Assembly: GCA_947471745.1 (NCBI GenBank)
Contig: CANJKZ010000423.1
Location: forward strand, 744,001 to 808,000
DNA: 64,000 bases
Source of the DNA: Closterium sp. Naga37s-1
Lineage: Eukaryota; Streptophyta; Zygnematophyceae; Desmidiales; Closteriaceae
Reading direction: 5' to 3'
Position 1 is the first letter of the stretch. The number at the start of each line of letters is the position of its first letter. Shown here piece by piece: positions 44,783-56,300 of the stretch. The position numbers and the translations under genes were made by a program. The notes under the pieces were generated by a model. It had not been told where the DNA came from. It searched no databases and saw nothing but the letters and a program-made list of their open reading frames with translations.

Positions 44783-44959
44783 ATTCTCGTCCAACCACTT
44801 AGTTTTTCCGTTGTCACTTCGCTTCTTATACAACCTCGTAGACAAGACAGACTTTGTCAAGCGTGAAGGGCAACAGAATCACACATGCGACTATACCTGG
44901 CGTGCGTTCAACTGAAAGCGAAGTGCGCCGGAGGAAACGGCAACTAGCACACGCCAAGG

Positions 44960-45260
44960 ACGAAATCGCCAGTGGCGCGCGCCAAGGACGAAATCGCCAC
45001 TGGCGCCAGTGGCGCGCGCCAGGGACGAAATCGCCACTGGCGCCAGTGGCGCGCGCCAGGGACGAAATCGCCACTGGCGCCAGTGGCGCGCGCCAGGGAC
45101 GAAATCGCCACTGGCGCCAGTGGCGCGCGCCAGGGACGAAATCGCCACACGCTCGCCTGCAGCACTTGCGCCAGTGGCGAAATCGCCACACGCTCGCCCG
45201 CAGCACTTGCGCCAGTGGCGAAATCGCCACACGCGCACCTGTGCCACGAAATCGCCACTA
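44960..45260. repeat. 37-bp minisatellite with a 20-bp perfect palindrome per unit
   Basis: The unit contains CGCCACTGGCGCCAGTGGCG, which is its own reverse complement, followed by CGCGCCAGGGACGAAAT. Four near-identical units are followed by degenerate ones ending in ACGCTCGCC(T/C)GCAGCACTTG. Confidence 0.92.
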
Positions 45261-45547
45261 GAGCGGCAGTGACAAGATTCCCTTGACCGGGAGTCAATCA
45301 CCAATTTTGAGTCGTTTTTTTAAGTGTTGCAAGTCTTTTCATTTATTTTTCTGTTATGTCATCTCCTCTTATTGTCTATTAATCCCCCTGCTGCTTCAAT
45401 CCTTTGTGGCAGAAAACCGGGCTCAACCCCATGAACACCGGGCTCAACACCACAAAAGTGGGACTCCACCAGTCGCGGGGAAGAAATCGCACCAGCGACA
45501 GGATCAACTGCACGCGCACCCAAGGACACCCCCCAAGGAAAATACGG

Positions 45548-45925
45548 GACCGAGGGTCCCCGTGTGGCCTAAGAGCCGTTCCCCAGGGGGGGGAAGGGGG
45601 ACCGAGGGTCCCCGCGTGGCCTGAGAGCCGTCCCCCAGGGGGGGAAGGGGGACCGAGGGTCCCCGTGTGGCCTGAGAGCCGTCCCCCAGGGGGAGAAGGG
45701 GGGCCGAGGGTCCCCGTGTGGCCTGAGAGCCGTCCCCCAGGGGGGGAAGGGGGACCAAGGGTCCCCGTGTGGCCTGAGAGCCGTCCCCCAGGGGGGGAGG
45801 GGACCGAGGGTCCCCGTGTGGCCTGAGAGCAGTCCCTTAGGGGAGGAAGGGGACCGAAGGTCCCCGTGTGGGCTGGGAGCCGTCCCCCAGGGGGGAGAGG
45901 GGACCGAGGGTCCCCGTGTGGCTAG
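45548..45925. repeat. About 51-bp minisatellite (GGACCGAGGGTCCCCGTGTG units)
   Basis: Seven to eight copies with internal GGACC...GGTCC dyads. The plus frame across it (45404-45826) reads a 17-residue GPRVPVWPESRPPGGEG repeat. No start context or splice signal supports a gene. A related fragment is near 46680-46770. Confidence 0.85.
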
Positions 45926-47284
45926 AGAGTTGTTTTTACAAGGGAATAATGGCCCTAAGTTCTGCGCTGGCCAGAAGTCCACTGCCTTAAGGAAAGACAT
46001 GCAGACTCTAATGTTAGATGTGCAAAACTTGATTGTACGGTATACGTTGATGTGGATCATCCTTGGTTATTGCAATGTGCATAGGTTAAGACATGAACGA
46101 GGAGTTTTTTAGCCCCACCGTGAGCATTTTGACCCAAAATGGTTGGTTCAAGCCGCACCTAAAATTAGGGGAGAATTTGATTGGAGCGATCTGATTACAA
46201 ATGTTTGGTTGGTAAAGGGCAACTATGGAAGGTTTTTGAATCTCACTGGTTACATACACCTAACCTCAACCTCAATCATTGTTTCCTTTGCATGAGGGCA
46301 ATGCGGAAGGGATAAGGCTTTCGCCATCGTGCACTGCACATCCAACTTGTTCTATCATACCGGTACATGCTTGACAAGCGACGTACATGCTTATCAATGA
46401 TTGAGAAATGTTGGGTACCCATCAACAGTCCGCGCATCGTATGAACATGAATGCGCCGTTGGGAGTTACGGATTGACTTTACGGATTGACTTCTCATGAA
46501 GTTCTCGTCTAACCATCATGCCAGACAGCTTCCCTACTATGGTATCCAATTCAAGTTCAGACACTCGCGCTGTAGTTAGTCGGGAGAATCAAACTGTTTG
46601 AAGCGCACAGCACATTGAAATTTCAATCGCATAATACCGTAACAGATTTCATTTGTTTCATATTCTACACCCAGGGTCGTGTTAGTGCTCAGGGGGCCAT
46701 TTCCCAAGGGGAAAGGAGCAGAAGGTCCCTGATGGCCAGAGGGTTGTTCCCCAAGGAAGGGAGGCTGGTATGACACTTATTGTGGCCTTATAATGGAGAT
46801 ATTTATACGATTTTGGTTGCTGAGAAGAGTCATCTTCCACTGTTGAATCAATGGAAATAGGAGTCTAACTTTTCATAATACCGTGTATATGCTTGGACGC
46901 ATGCACCATGCGGTGAACATGGAAGCACATTGCCCAAACACTCTCCCATTTGCGTGTAATTCACATCGTCGTTGGCTAGCAAGCACACTATTAGGCCCTG
47001 CATGGCCATAGAGTAGTTTGGAGGTGCTCACACAGTCATCTAATCAAGGTTATCGATACTGCGTAGATCAACTCCGTTGATGGTCAGATTCTCATATCAT
47101 TTGACACACCAAGAACTGCTATGTACGTGTTACACAACTTCTTGTGTTGCGGTACCCTACATAAAGAACTATAGGGATGCATCGAGCTCTAGTCAACGAC
47201 AGAAGATATTGGCCATGATACTCGTAGGGCAACGGAGACAAGCGAGTGTTCAGTAGAAAGAGCCTTGCTATACAATAAATTATC

Positions 47285-47326
<42 letters not shown>

Positions 47327-48025
47327 GAAATCCATATTAATGGCAGGGATGAAATTTCCTACCGTTCGATATATTTGACTAGCGTTCATACGGTACTCTT
47401 CCTAGCGGATCCCTCACGCCTCAGACTACACCCATCCCAAGCTACCCAACCTCCTTCCCTAGTTGCGATTTCTCTTCCTGATGGTTGTGCGCCAGTTGGC
47501 ATCCTTCCGTGGGAGTTTTGTCCTCTGGCGTGTTCTAGCGAACACCTGCGCACACCTGCGAACATGAAAGGCAGTTCATGACAATAAAACTCATTCAGAA
47601 AAAACGCAGTTGCTGCTCAATCCGTCACATAGAAATCACTCGCATGCTATCGTGCTTTGTTGTCTATCCGTCAGCTCGTTCGCATCCTCAACAGAGAAAC
47701 GTCGACATACGTTGGCGGATGTCGGCGAATCCTAACGGTCGCAATTATTGATCGAGGGCTGACATGCACCGACATCCAGCTACATGGTCAATTCGGACAC
47801 GCCCGAAAACACCAACTACCACCAGTTCAACCATACACGGCTACCGCACCAACAACCAGGACATCCACCACATCCAGGGAACGAGCAATCTCCATGCACA
47901 ACATCCCGAACCCCATCGACACGGAGAGCGCAATCACAAACGGCACCCCTCTCAGCTCTTCGTCGATGCCATCAGTTGCAACTACACGTCTTCAACGTCC
48001 CCAACCACACATGTCTCAGACGACC
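45926..48025. other. Intergenic region; no gene recognised
   Basis: Short frames only. It includes a 38-nt T homopolymer at about 47287-47324 and a diverged piece of the 51-bp minisatellite near 46680. Confidence 0.45.
47287..47324. repeat. Homopolymer T run (about 38 nt)
   Basis: It could be the poly-A tail of a retroposed sequence on the minus strand, but no body or target duplication was identified. Confidence 0.9.
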
Positions 48026-48083
48026 CAATTCTAATGAAGCACGTTGCCATTGCAAGAACAGAAATCAAGCTTTCTCAATATGA
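48026..48083 (+). repeat. 58-bp direct repeat, left copy
   Basis: CAATTCTAATGAAGCACGTT... matches 48317-48374 with one mismatch. The two copies bracket the second 172-bp repeat. Confidence 0.9.
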
Positions 48084-48251
48084 ATTTTTTCGAAAGTGTG
48101 TAACACTTTCTAAAAATGCGTATTGTGAAAGCGCAGCTGACTGTAGCGCAGCAAGGCAACTGCGAATTACCATTCGCCGAATATATAAGAGGGTTGGAGG
48201 CCATTCGGCCTCCACCCACGTCTTCATTTTGGAACTTTGCAGTTCCACTCC
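48080..48251 (+). repeat. 172-bp repeat, copy 2
   Basis: Matches 44611-44782 over its whole length, same strand. Flanks differ from those of copy 1. Confidence 0.9.
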
Positions 48252-48316
48252 CCACCCACCCACCCTGATCATGTACATGTATGATTTATAGTTGGACGAG
48301 AATGCTGTAATTACTG

Positions 48317-48374
48317 CAATTCTAATGAAGCACGTTGCCATTGCAAGAACAGAAAGCAAGCTTTCTCAATATGA
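48317..48374 (+). repeat. 58-bp direct repeat, right copy
   Basis: Second copy of 48026-48083. Spacing of 291 bp. Confidence 0.9.
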
Positions 48375-49055
48375 CAATTGGATGCTTAGGTCAGAACAGA
48401 ATTAAGCTGGCGTTTGTCATCCAAATTCCTTTCTGAAACGTTGCTGTCATGAAGTGTAAGAGTGATCCTGGTCAGTACCGTATGTCCTTTCTCTGATATC
48501 CAAGAACTGAGAACCAGCCTCCCACATCCCGACCGTGGTACTGCCTGATCCGAAGATCCTTTCACTCGATACATCCACTTCAATATATTACATTACAATT
48601 ATGCACAGTTTTACACACCATGTTGGTGTCAAATGTCAGGCTCCATGTTAGGTTAGTTGGATACGCACACTCAGTGTAGTGAATTAGTTGCAGTGATAAT
48701 GTACCGTACTCCACGTGGTGCAATGAGGCTGCGTGGATCAAGTGCAGGCGAGTGAGTCGCCACGAGTCATGAATCATGGCGTGCCCTGATCTGATGCCGC
48801 CACCGCCACCCTTGTGAACAACGGATGCTCTGCAGAACGGTCAGTCACGCCAAGGAGAGCAACAGCAGCAATAAAAAATCAGTAAGAGAGAGGGAGGACA
48901 AAAAACGAAAGCTGAAGGCAATATCAACCACAGCCACTGTATTTGTGAAGCCTCAATTGCCGTACACTTCAGCAGAAGCTCAGGTGCTGGAACACCTTAG
49001 AGGCACTCACCTGGAGCCTAGAAACCAAACAAGCATACATATCCACAGCTTCAGC
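48375..49055. other. Region downstream of the pseudokinase exon array; no terminal exon found
   Basis: I looked here for the short HPW-type last exon found in kinases B and C and did not find one. No other gene recognised. Confidence 0.45.
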
Positions 49056-50781
49056 GGCTGTGAGTCGCACTGAGAGATTCTTCTACAGCAGCAGCAGCAG
49101 CATCAGCAGCAGCAGCAACAGCAGCAGCAACAGCAGCAGCAGCAACAGCAGCAGCAGCAACAGCAGCAGCAACAGCAGCAGCAGCAACAGCAGCAGCAGC
49201 AACAGCAGCAGCAACAGCAGCAGCAGCAACAGCAGCAGCAGCAACAGCAGCAGCAGCAACAGCAGCAGCAGCAACAGCCGCTGCACCTAGAGATCATAGT
49301 GAGGGACAAACATACCTAGAGCCTCGGCGGCCGTGAGTCGGCCTGCTGGATTCTGCTTGAGAAGCAGCAGCAGCAGTGTCATCTTGAAAGCACAGAGAAA
49401 CCACCTCCTTACACACACTCACCTAGAGCTTCCGCGGCCGTGAGCCTATCCGAGGGATTCTTCTCGAGCAGCAGCAGCAGCAGCAGCAGCAGCTTCATAT
49501 CATCAGACACCTGGCAACAGGAACGCCATCTGCTGCTGCTGCTGCACTGCACACCGAATCCCCCCCTGCTCCTGCTGTGGGCGCCCAAACGAACCTAGAG
49601 GGCACAGAGAAAACCACCTGAGACGCGGACACACATACCTAGAGCCTCGGCTGCCGTCAGTCGGTTTGCCGGGTTCTTCTCGAGCAGCAGCAGCAGCAGC
49701 TGCTTCATCTCATCCGATACCTCCTTCCACCTGGGCGACAGAAACGCCACCTGCTGCTGCTGCACTGCCCGCCGAATCCCCCCCGCTGTGGGCACCAGAC
49801 CAAGAGAAATTACCAAGAGAGCACAGTGAGACCTCCTCAGACGCACATACCTAGAGCCTCTGCTGCTGTAAGTCTCTCCGAAGGATTCTTCTCGAGCAGC
49901 AGCAGCAGCAGCTGCTTCATCTCATCAGATACGTCTTTCCACCGGGGCGACAGGAACGCCACCTGCTGCTGCTGCTGCACTGCATTCTGAATCCCCCCCA
50001 GTATGAGTTCCAGACAGACAAAAATCACTGGGAGAGCAGAGAGAGAGACCTCCTAGGGCGCACATACCTAGAGCCTCGACGGCCGTGAGCCGGTCTGCAG
50101 GATTCTTTTCGAGCAGCAGCAGCAGCAGCTGCTTCATCTCATCAGATACGTCTTTCCACCGGGGCGACAGGAACGCCACCTGCTGCTGCTGCACTGCGCG
50201 CCGAATCCCGCCGGCCGTGGCCGCCCAGAAGGGCGGGACTCCGCAGAGGAGGAGGAAGAGCAGGACTCCGAGGGACCAGAGGTCGGCCTGTGTGCCGTAC
50301 ATTCCCGCGTGCACCTCTGGTGCTGCGAACAATGGGGATGTCACTGGGTGTGTGAAGGGGACTCCTGGGGAAAGGGGAGAAGGGGAGAGGGAGCAGGAAC
50401 AGGGGTAGGGGGAGCAGGAGGGGAAGGCGGTGGGAAGGGTGAGGGAGACCCCCAGAGCCCAGAGGTCGGCCTGTGTGCCGTACATTCCCGCGTGCACCTC
50501 CGGTGCTGCGAACAAGGGGGGTGTCACTGGGTCTGAAAAGGGCACTCCTGGGGACGAGAGGAGGGGGAAGGGGGAGAGGGAGCAGCAAGGGTAGGGGGAG
50601 GGGAAGGGGGAGAGGGAGGGGACGGGGAGAGAAGTGTTGGTTGCAGGGAACTCAGCAGAGGAGTGGAGGAGGAAGAGGATGACTCTCAGAGACCAGAGGT
50701 CGGCCTGTGTGCCGTACATTCCCCCATGCACCTCTGGTGCTGCGAACAAGGGGGCTGTCACTGGGTCCAAAAAGGGGGCTC
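49056..50781 (-). repeat. Array of exon-4 copies in the pseudokinase gene
   Basis: The full exon is 50364-50068. Upstream are two copies of its first part, each with its own CCCCAG acceptor (50781 to about 50670, and 50547 to about 50450). Downstream are copies of its second part ending at GCTCTAG plus a donor: about 49998-49851, 49790-49639, 49565-49423, 49385-49316 and a decayed one reaching 49056. The copy at 49790 has its own GGTGCCCACAG acceptor and stays open as GGIRRAVQQQQVAFLSPRWK. Later copies lose length or carry a stop. Confidence 0.85.
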
Positions 50782-53349
50782 CTGGGGACGGGGAGAGAGG
50801 GAGGGGGAGGGGAAGGCGGTGGGGAAGGGTGAGGGGGATACGACAGCACACTCGAACCCACTCAGCCTGGCATCCCCCAGCGGGCTGTCGTCGGCTGGGA
50901 ACACGACAGCATGGGGCGTGAGGCTGCGGTGGGCCACCCCCCCTGTACTGGCAAGGCAGACCACCCCATCTCACCTGGACTAACGAACGCAGCGCACTCG
51001 AAACCACTCAGCCTGGCATCACCCAGCGGGCTGTCATCAGCCGGGAACACGACAGCGTGGGGCGTGAGGCTCCGGTGGGCCACCCCCCCCCCCCCCCCCC
51101 CCTCCCACCCCTGCTACAGTCTGGTGCAAATGGGGCATACCTGGTGTGACAAAAGCTGCACATTCGAACCCACTCAGCCGGGCATCACCCAGAGGGCTGT
51201 CATCACTTGGAAACACGACAGCGTGGGGCGTGAGGTTGCGGTGGGCCACGCCTTGAGAGTGGCAGTGGTGCAGCGCGTGCAGCAGCGCGAGGCAGAGCGG
51301 TGCTGCGTGGTGCTGAGGGATGGGGCCGTGCTGGCGCATGCGGTCGTGCAGAGAGAGGCGCGACACTGGGTCCAGAATGAGATGCACGGACTGTAGGGGG
51401 AGCAAGGGTGAGGGGGGGAGAAGGAGAAGAATGATTCAGGCATATCAGAGTTGTGGGTGTGGTGGCGCATGCGGTCGTGCAGAGAGAGAGAGGCGCGCCA
51501 CGGGTCTAAAATCAGATGCACGGACTGGGGGGGGGTGGGGAAAGGGGGGGGAAGGATGGAGGTAGAAGGGGGAAGGTGAAGGAGACGAACGCACTAGGTG
51601 CCTCAAATGTGCTGCCGCGCAGAGAGAGGCGCACAATGGGGGCCAGGATGACATGCACCGAATGGGTGGGAGAGAGGGACGTGATATAAGTGAGTTTTTG
51701 AGACGTCTCAAAAACTCACTTATATCAAAAGGGGGCCAGGATGACATGCACCGAATGGGTGGGGGAGAGGGAGGGTGGGGGGAGGGGAGGGGAAGGGTGG
51801 GGGGCGAGGAGGGGCCGTTGGCACATGTTAGGAGCTGTGCAGCAGTGGTGGTGCAATAATGCTCACCGTGTGGCGGTGGTGGTGCATGCGATCGTGAATA
51901 AAAGGAAAACGCTGAGCGTCTCAACGAGGGGCAATAATGCTCACCGTGAGGCTCTCAAACTTGTCTCTGAGCCCGATGTTGTGAGCATGCGGCTGCAGCA
52001 CCTCCATCACCGTCACCACCTCTCAAATGTGCAAAGTTCACTGTATGGCATACGGCTCACCATCTCAAATCGTATGGTGCTCACCGTGAGGCTCTCAAAC
52101 TTGTCTCTGAGGGCAATGATGTGTGCATGCGGCTGCAGCACCTCTAACACTGCCACCTCCTCTCAATCAACACATAGGGCTCACCGCATCAGCATGTAAG
52201 GCTCACCGTGAGGCTCTCAAACTTGTCTCTGAGGGCAATGATGTGTGCATGCGGCTGCAGCACCTCCAACACCGCCACCTCCTCTCAATCAACACATAGG
52301 GCTCACCGCATCAGCATGTAAGGCTCACCGTGAGGCTCTCAAACTTGTCTCTGAGGGCAATGATGTGTGCATGCGGCTGTAGCACCTCCATCACTGCCAC
52401 CTCCACCCCGATGGCCTCCGCCTGCTGCTGTGACTGGAAGAAGGGAGGGCGGGAGTGAGAGAGCGACGAGTGAGACGGAGAGAGTGAGTGAGAGGGAGAG
52501 AGGTGACTTTGAGTCATTCTGGCTGCAGCACCTCCATCACTGCCACTTCCACCCCGATGGCCTCGCCTGCTGCTGCGACTGGTGAAAAGGAGGAAAGGGG
52601 CGGGGGGTGTGAGAGGAGTGAGAAAGAGTCAAAGGTGGGCATTGAAAGTCATCTCGGCTGCAGCACCTCCATCACCGCCACCACCACTCCAATGGCCTCC
52701 GCCCGCCTGCTGCTGCGATCGGGGGAGGGGGAAAGGTGAGAGGTGGAGAGTGAGTGGGAGGAAGATGAGTGAGAGGGAAGGTGTGAGTGAGGGAGATGAG
52801 TGTTAGGGAGAGTGAGATGAAGGGCGAGAAAGTGCGTCCGTGCAGACTGCCCGACAGACACAAGGCACGTGCCCGTTTGTTCTCACCCAAACGAGGACCC
52901 ATTTATAGACTCCTCACCCGAAGGCCCTGCTTGGTGATGGTGCGGCATGTGAGCGGCCTACCCAACCAAAGCCCCATGCATGGCGGATTGTTTGACCCCA
53001 CCATTCTGCCTGACACCCCCACCTGCTTATTGGCTCCTCACCCGAATGCTCTGCTTAGAGATGCTGCGGCATGTGAGGAGACTGCCAGACGCGCGGTGCA
53101 CGCAGCGCCTCAACAGCCCATCTCCAGGGGGGTCGTGGTCAAACCAGTCATCCGCAGTCAACGCATACTGCTTGCCCACTGCCCTCATGGGTCGCCTTAA
53201 CACATTGAACACCCTCCCATTGAACACCCTCCCCCCTTCTTTCTTCCTCTGTCCCCCTCCCCTGCCACCCCTCCCGTCCTCCTCATACACACACCCCTCG
53301 CCACATCCCTCCTCCTCATCCTCCTCTGCCCCCTCCTCCTCCGTTTCCA

Positions 53350-53380
<31 letters not shown>

Positions 53381-56300
53381 CTGGCAACGCCTGCACCTAA
53401 GCCCTCCTCTGCCCCTCCTCTCGCTCCCACCTCTCCCCACCATCCCTCGCGGCGTATCCACCCTCCCACTCACCGACCCTCGCCTACCCAACGGAGACCT
53501 CAATTCAGAGTAGAACCTAACCGCCCTCTTCCCCTTCCCCCGACCTACCTTCCCCTTGCCCCTTCCCACCACCCCTCCCCCGTCTCTCTCGCCCCTGACC
53601 CATCGCCTCGCACCCTCTCTGCCCTCTCCACCCTCTCCTTTCCCCAAGCTGCTGTTCAGTAAGCTGCTTTGAGCGCTATTCATGCCGTGCTCGCTTCCCA
53701 TGCCCTGCCCACTGCCCATGCCCTGGAGCGATCCCATGCTGCGATTACTAACACTGGGGTTTTCCTCATCTGAAAACGACTGCAGGCTCGCAATCTCCAG
53801 GTTAAGACGCGGAAAGCCGCCCCAACCGAGATGAGACGTGCCTGTTCCAGATGCGACCTCCCCCTCTCCTGCAGCTAAACCGCCCCCACCTGCTCCTCCC
53901 CCTGTAGCTCTTCCCATACCCCCCTCGGCTCCTCCCCCTGCTCCTTCCCCTGCTCCTCCTCCTGCTCCCCCTGCTCCCTCTGCTCCCTCTGCTCCCCCCC
54001 TTGCTGCTGTTGACGCTGCTGCTACTGCTCTACTGCCGCTGCCTCTGCGCCGGAAGCTTCCTTCCGCCTCCCTGCCCCCTCCTCCACCTCCCCTTCCCCC
54101 GTCTGCCGCCCCTGCTACAGCCGAGATGCTTTGGGGCGACCCTGCTAACGCCCACTCCACCACACTACCCGACTCACTCTCCTCCTCCTCTCCTCCCCCG
54201 TCTTCTTCCCCTCCCCCTCCCCCCCGCCCCGTCCCCTTCCCCTTCCCTTCCCCCCATGCCTCCGCAACTCCCCCCTACCTCCGCCACTGATTGCTGCCGC
54301 CCAAATGAAATCTCCCCAACATCTGCCCCGCCCTCTTCACCCCCCTCTTCCCAACCGCCCCCATGCATTGCCCCACCCTCTCCGCCCCCCTTTCTCCCTC
54401 CCCTGCCCCTCTCCCCCTGTCCATCCGCCCATACCTCCCCCACACCCCCCCTTCCCCCTTCCTCCCCCTCCCCAGACTCCGATCCCCCTGGTTGAGCACA
54501 CTCGTTATCGCTAACCGCTCGCCTGTGCTTCTGCCTCCCGTTCCCACTCCCTCCCGGCACCTGCCCCCGACTTTTCCGCTGCCCGTTAACCTGCCCGTGG
54601 TCCGAGTCCCCGTCCGTTCCATCTCGTGCCACGTCAGCGCCAGCAGCAGCGGAGTAACTCTCAAAACTACTGCTGTAATCCACACCATCCCCCACGGATC
54701 CTGAGCTCTGCCGCAATAGTTTCTGCCCTGAACTTAGGGCGTATTCGCTCTTCCCTCTCCTGTGTGATGTGCCTGTGCCCCCTCCCCCACCCATACTCCC
54801 ACCCCCTGCTGCTGCCAGCCGCAGAAACTGCGGCTGTGGCAGCGGCTGTAGGGGTGGCTGCCGCATCAGCTGCTGCTGCTGCTGCTGCTGCGGCTGCTGC
54901 TGTGATGGTGACTGTGTCTGTTGTGATGATAACGGAGGGCTGCCAGGGGACTGCCTTATAGGGAAACTGGCACTGTGGCTGCCACCTGTGCTGGTGCCTC
55001 GTCCAATCCCTGATCCTCCGCTGCTGCTGCTTCCACTGCTGCTGCTGATGAAACTGTTGCTGCCACCGCTGCTGCTCATGAAACCGCTGCTGCTGTTTCC
55101 AACGCTGGCGCTGCTGCTGCTGCTGCCTTTCCAGCTAGCCACTCCCGACGCGCCACCTGTCGAGAGGCTTCGGCGGGAGGGAGAGGGATTGCGCAAGGGA
55201 CTACCTGATGACGACGCTGCGAGCATAGATCCGGCTCCTCTGGTTGGTGAGACCCCTCGTGGCTTCTCAAACCCTACCGAAACACCGTTTCCTGCCCCTG
55301 CTGCCCCTGCTCCTGCTGCTGCTGCCCCTGCTGCGGCTGCTCCCCCAAATCCCCCCACAACGCCTCCGCCCATCCCTCCGCCAGTCCAGCTGCAGGCGGC
55401 GCTATGCGCCCCCATACCCAGCCCCGGCCCCCCGTCCAAGTGGTGGTGGGGGGAGACGAGCGGGGGAGGCGCAAGGTTGCTTCCGCCTATGCCTCCCACG
55501 CCGCGGCTGGGGCTGGTGCTAGGGCTGGCCCGACGACCAGGGGAGGATTTCCTTCCGCTGTCGCTGGAGGAGCGGGGGAAGTGCCTATATGCTGGATGGT
55601 GAACGGAGTGGGGTGAATGGCTTATTGCTGACGCAGCACCACCAGCAGCAGCACCAGAAGCAGCAGGAGCAGGTGGTGCTGTTGTGCTGTTAGTGCCATC
55701 GAAACCCCCACCACCACCAGCACCACCAGCACCACCACTACTGGGGTGCCCGTGGAAACTATTACTCCCATGCAGCCGCACCCCTCCTTGCATCCTACCC
55801 CCGCCGTACAGACTCCCGTCAGCGTTACCACCATCACCACCGCTCTCTACCACCAAAATATCCGCGGAACCCCCCCCAGTTCCCCCCCTTTCCGCTCTCT
55901 GCGCCCTCCCCGTGGTTACAACCCTCCGTAACTCCACCCCCGCGCCAATCTCCGCCGGTCCCCTCCTCTCCTCCGTCCCCATTCCTGTGGCGGGCGAATT
56001 CGGGCCGCTAGCGTTTTCGTCTGTTGACAGAAACTGGTCCAGAATCAGGTTGTACGAGTCGCGCCGGCCCAGCTCCGACCCCAGGCCGGCGGGGCCGTCC
56101 ATGCGCCCTGGCGCGGCGGACGCGAACGCGCGGAGCTGCCTTCCGCCGCCGCCTCCGCGCGCGGAGTCTAGGAGCCCTGTGGCGGTGCCTTTATGCGCGG
56201 GCAACGACGCGGGGACGGACGAGTTGCGCGGAGGCATCATCATAGATCGCCCTGCCCCGGATACCACCTTCCCCTGAATGGAAAACGGCGAGGACCCAGC

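Noticed and set aside
43748-44860. Minus-strand 370-aa and plus-strand 386-aa frames across the Asn-Gly repeat
   Set aside because: Products are Val/Ala/Pro or Ala/Thr repeats. Codon third-position variation fits only the Gly-Asn frame.
44960-45260. CRISPR-like look of regular repeats
   Set aside because: Eukaryotic context, no unique spacers of constant length and no cas genes; it is a minisatellite.
45404-45826. Frame with 17-residue GPRVPVWPESRPPGGEG repeats as a gene
   Set aside because: It follows the minisatellite period and has no supporting exon signals; kept as a repeat.
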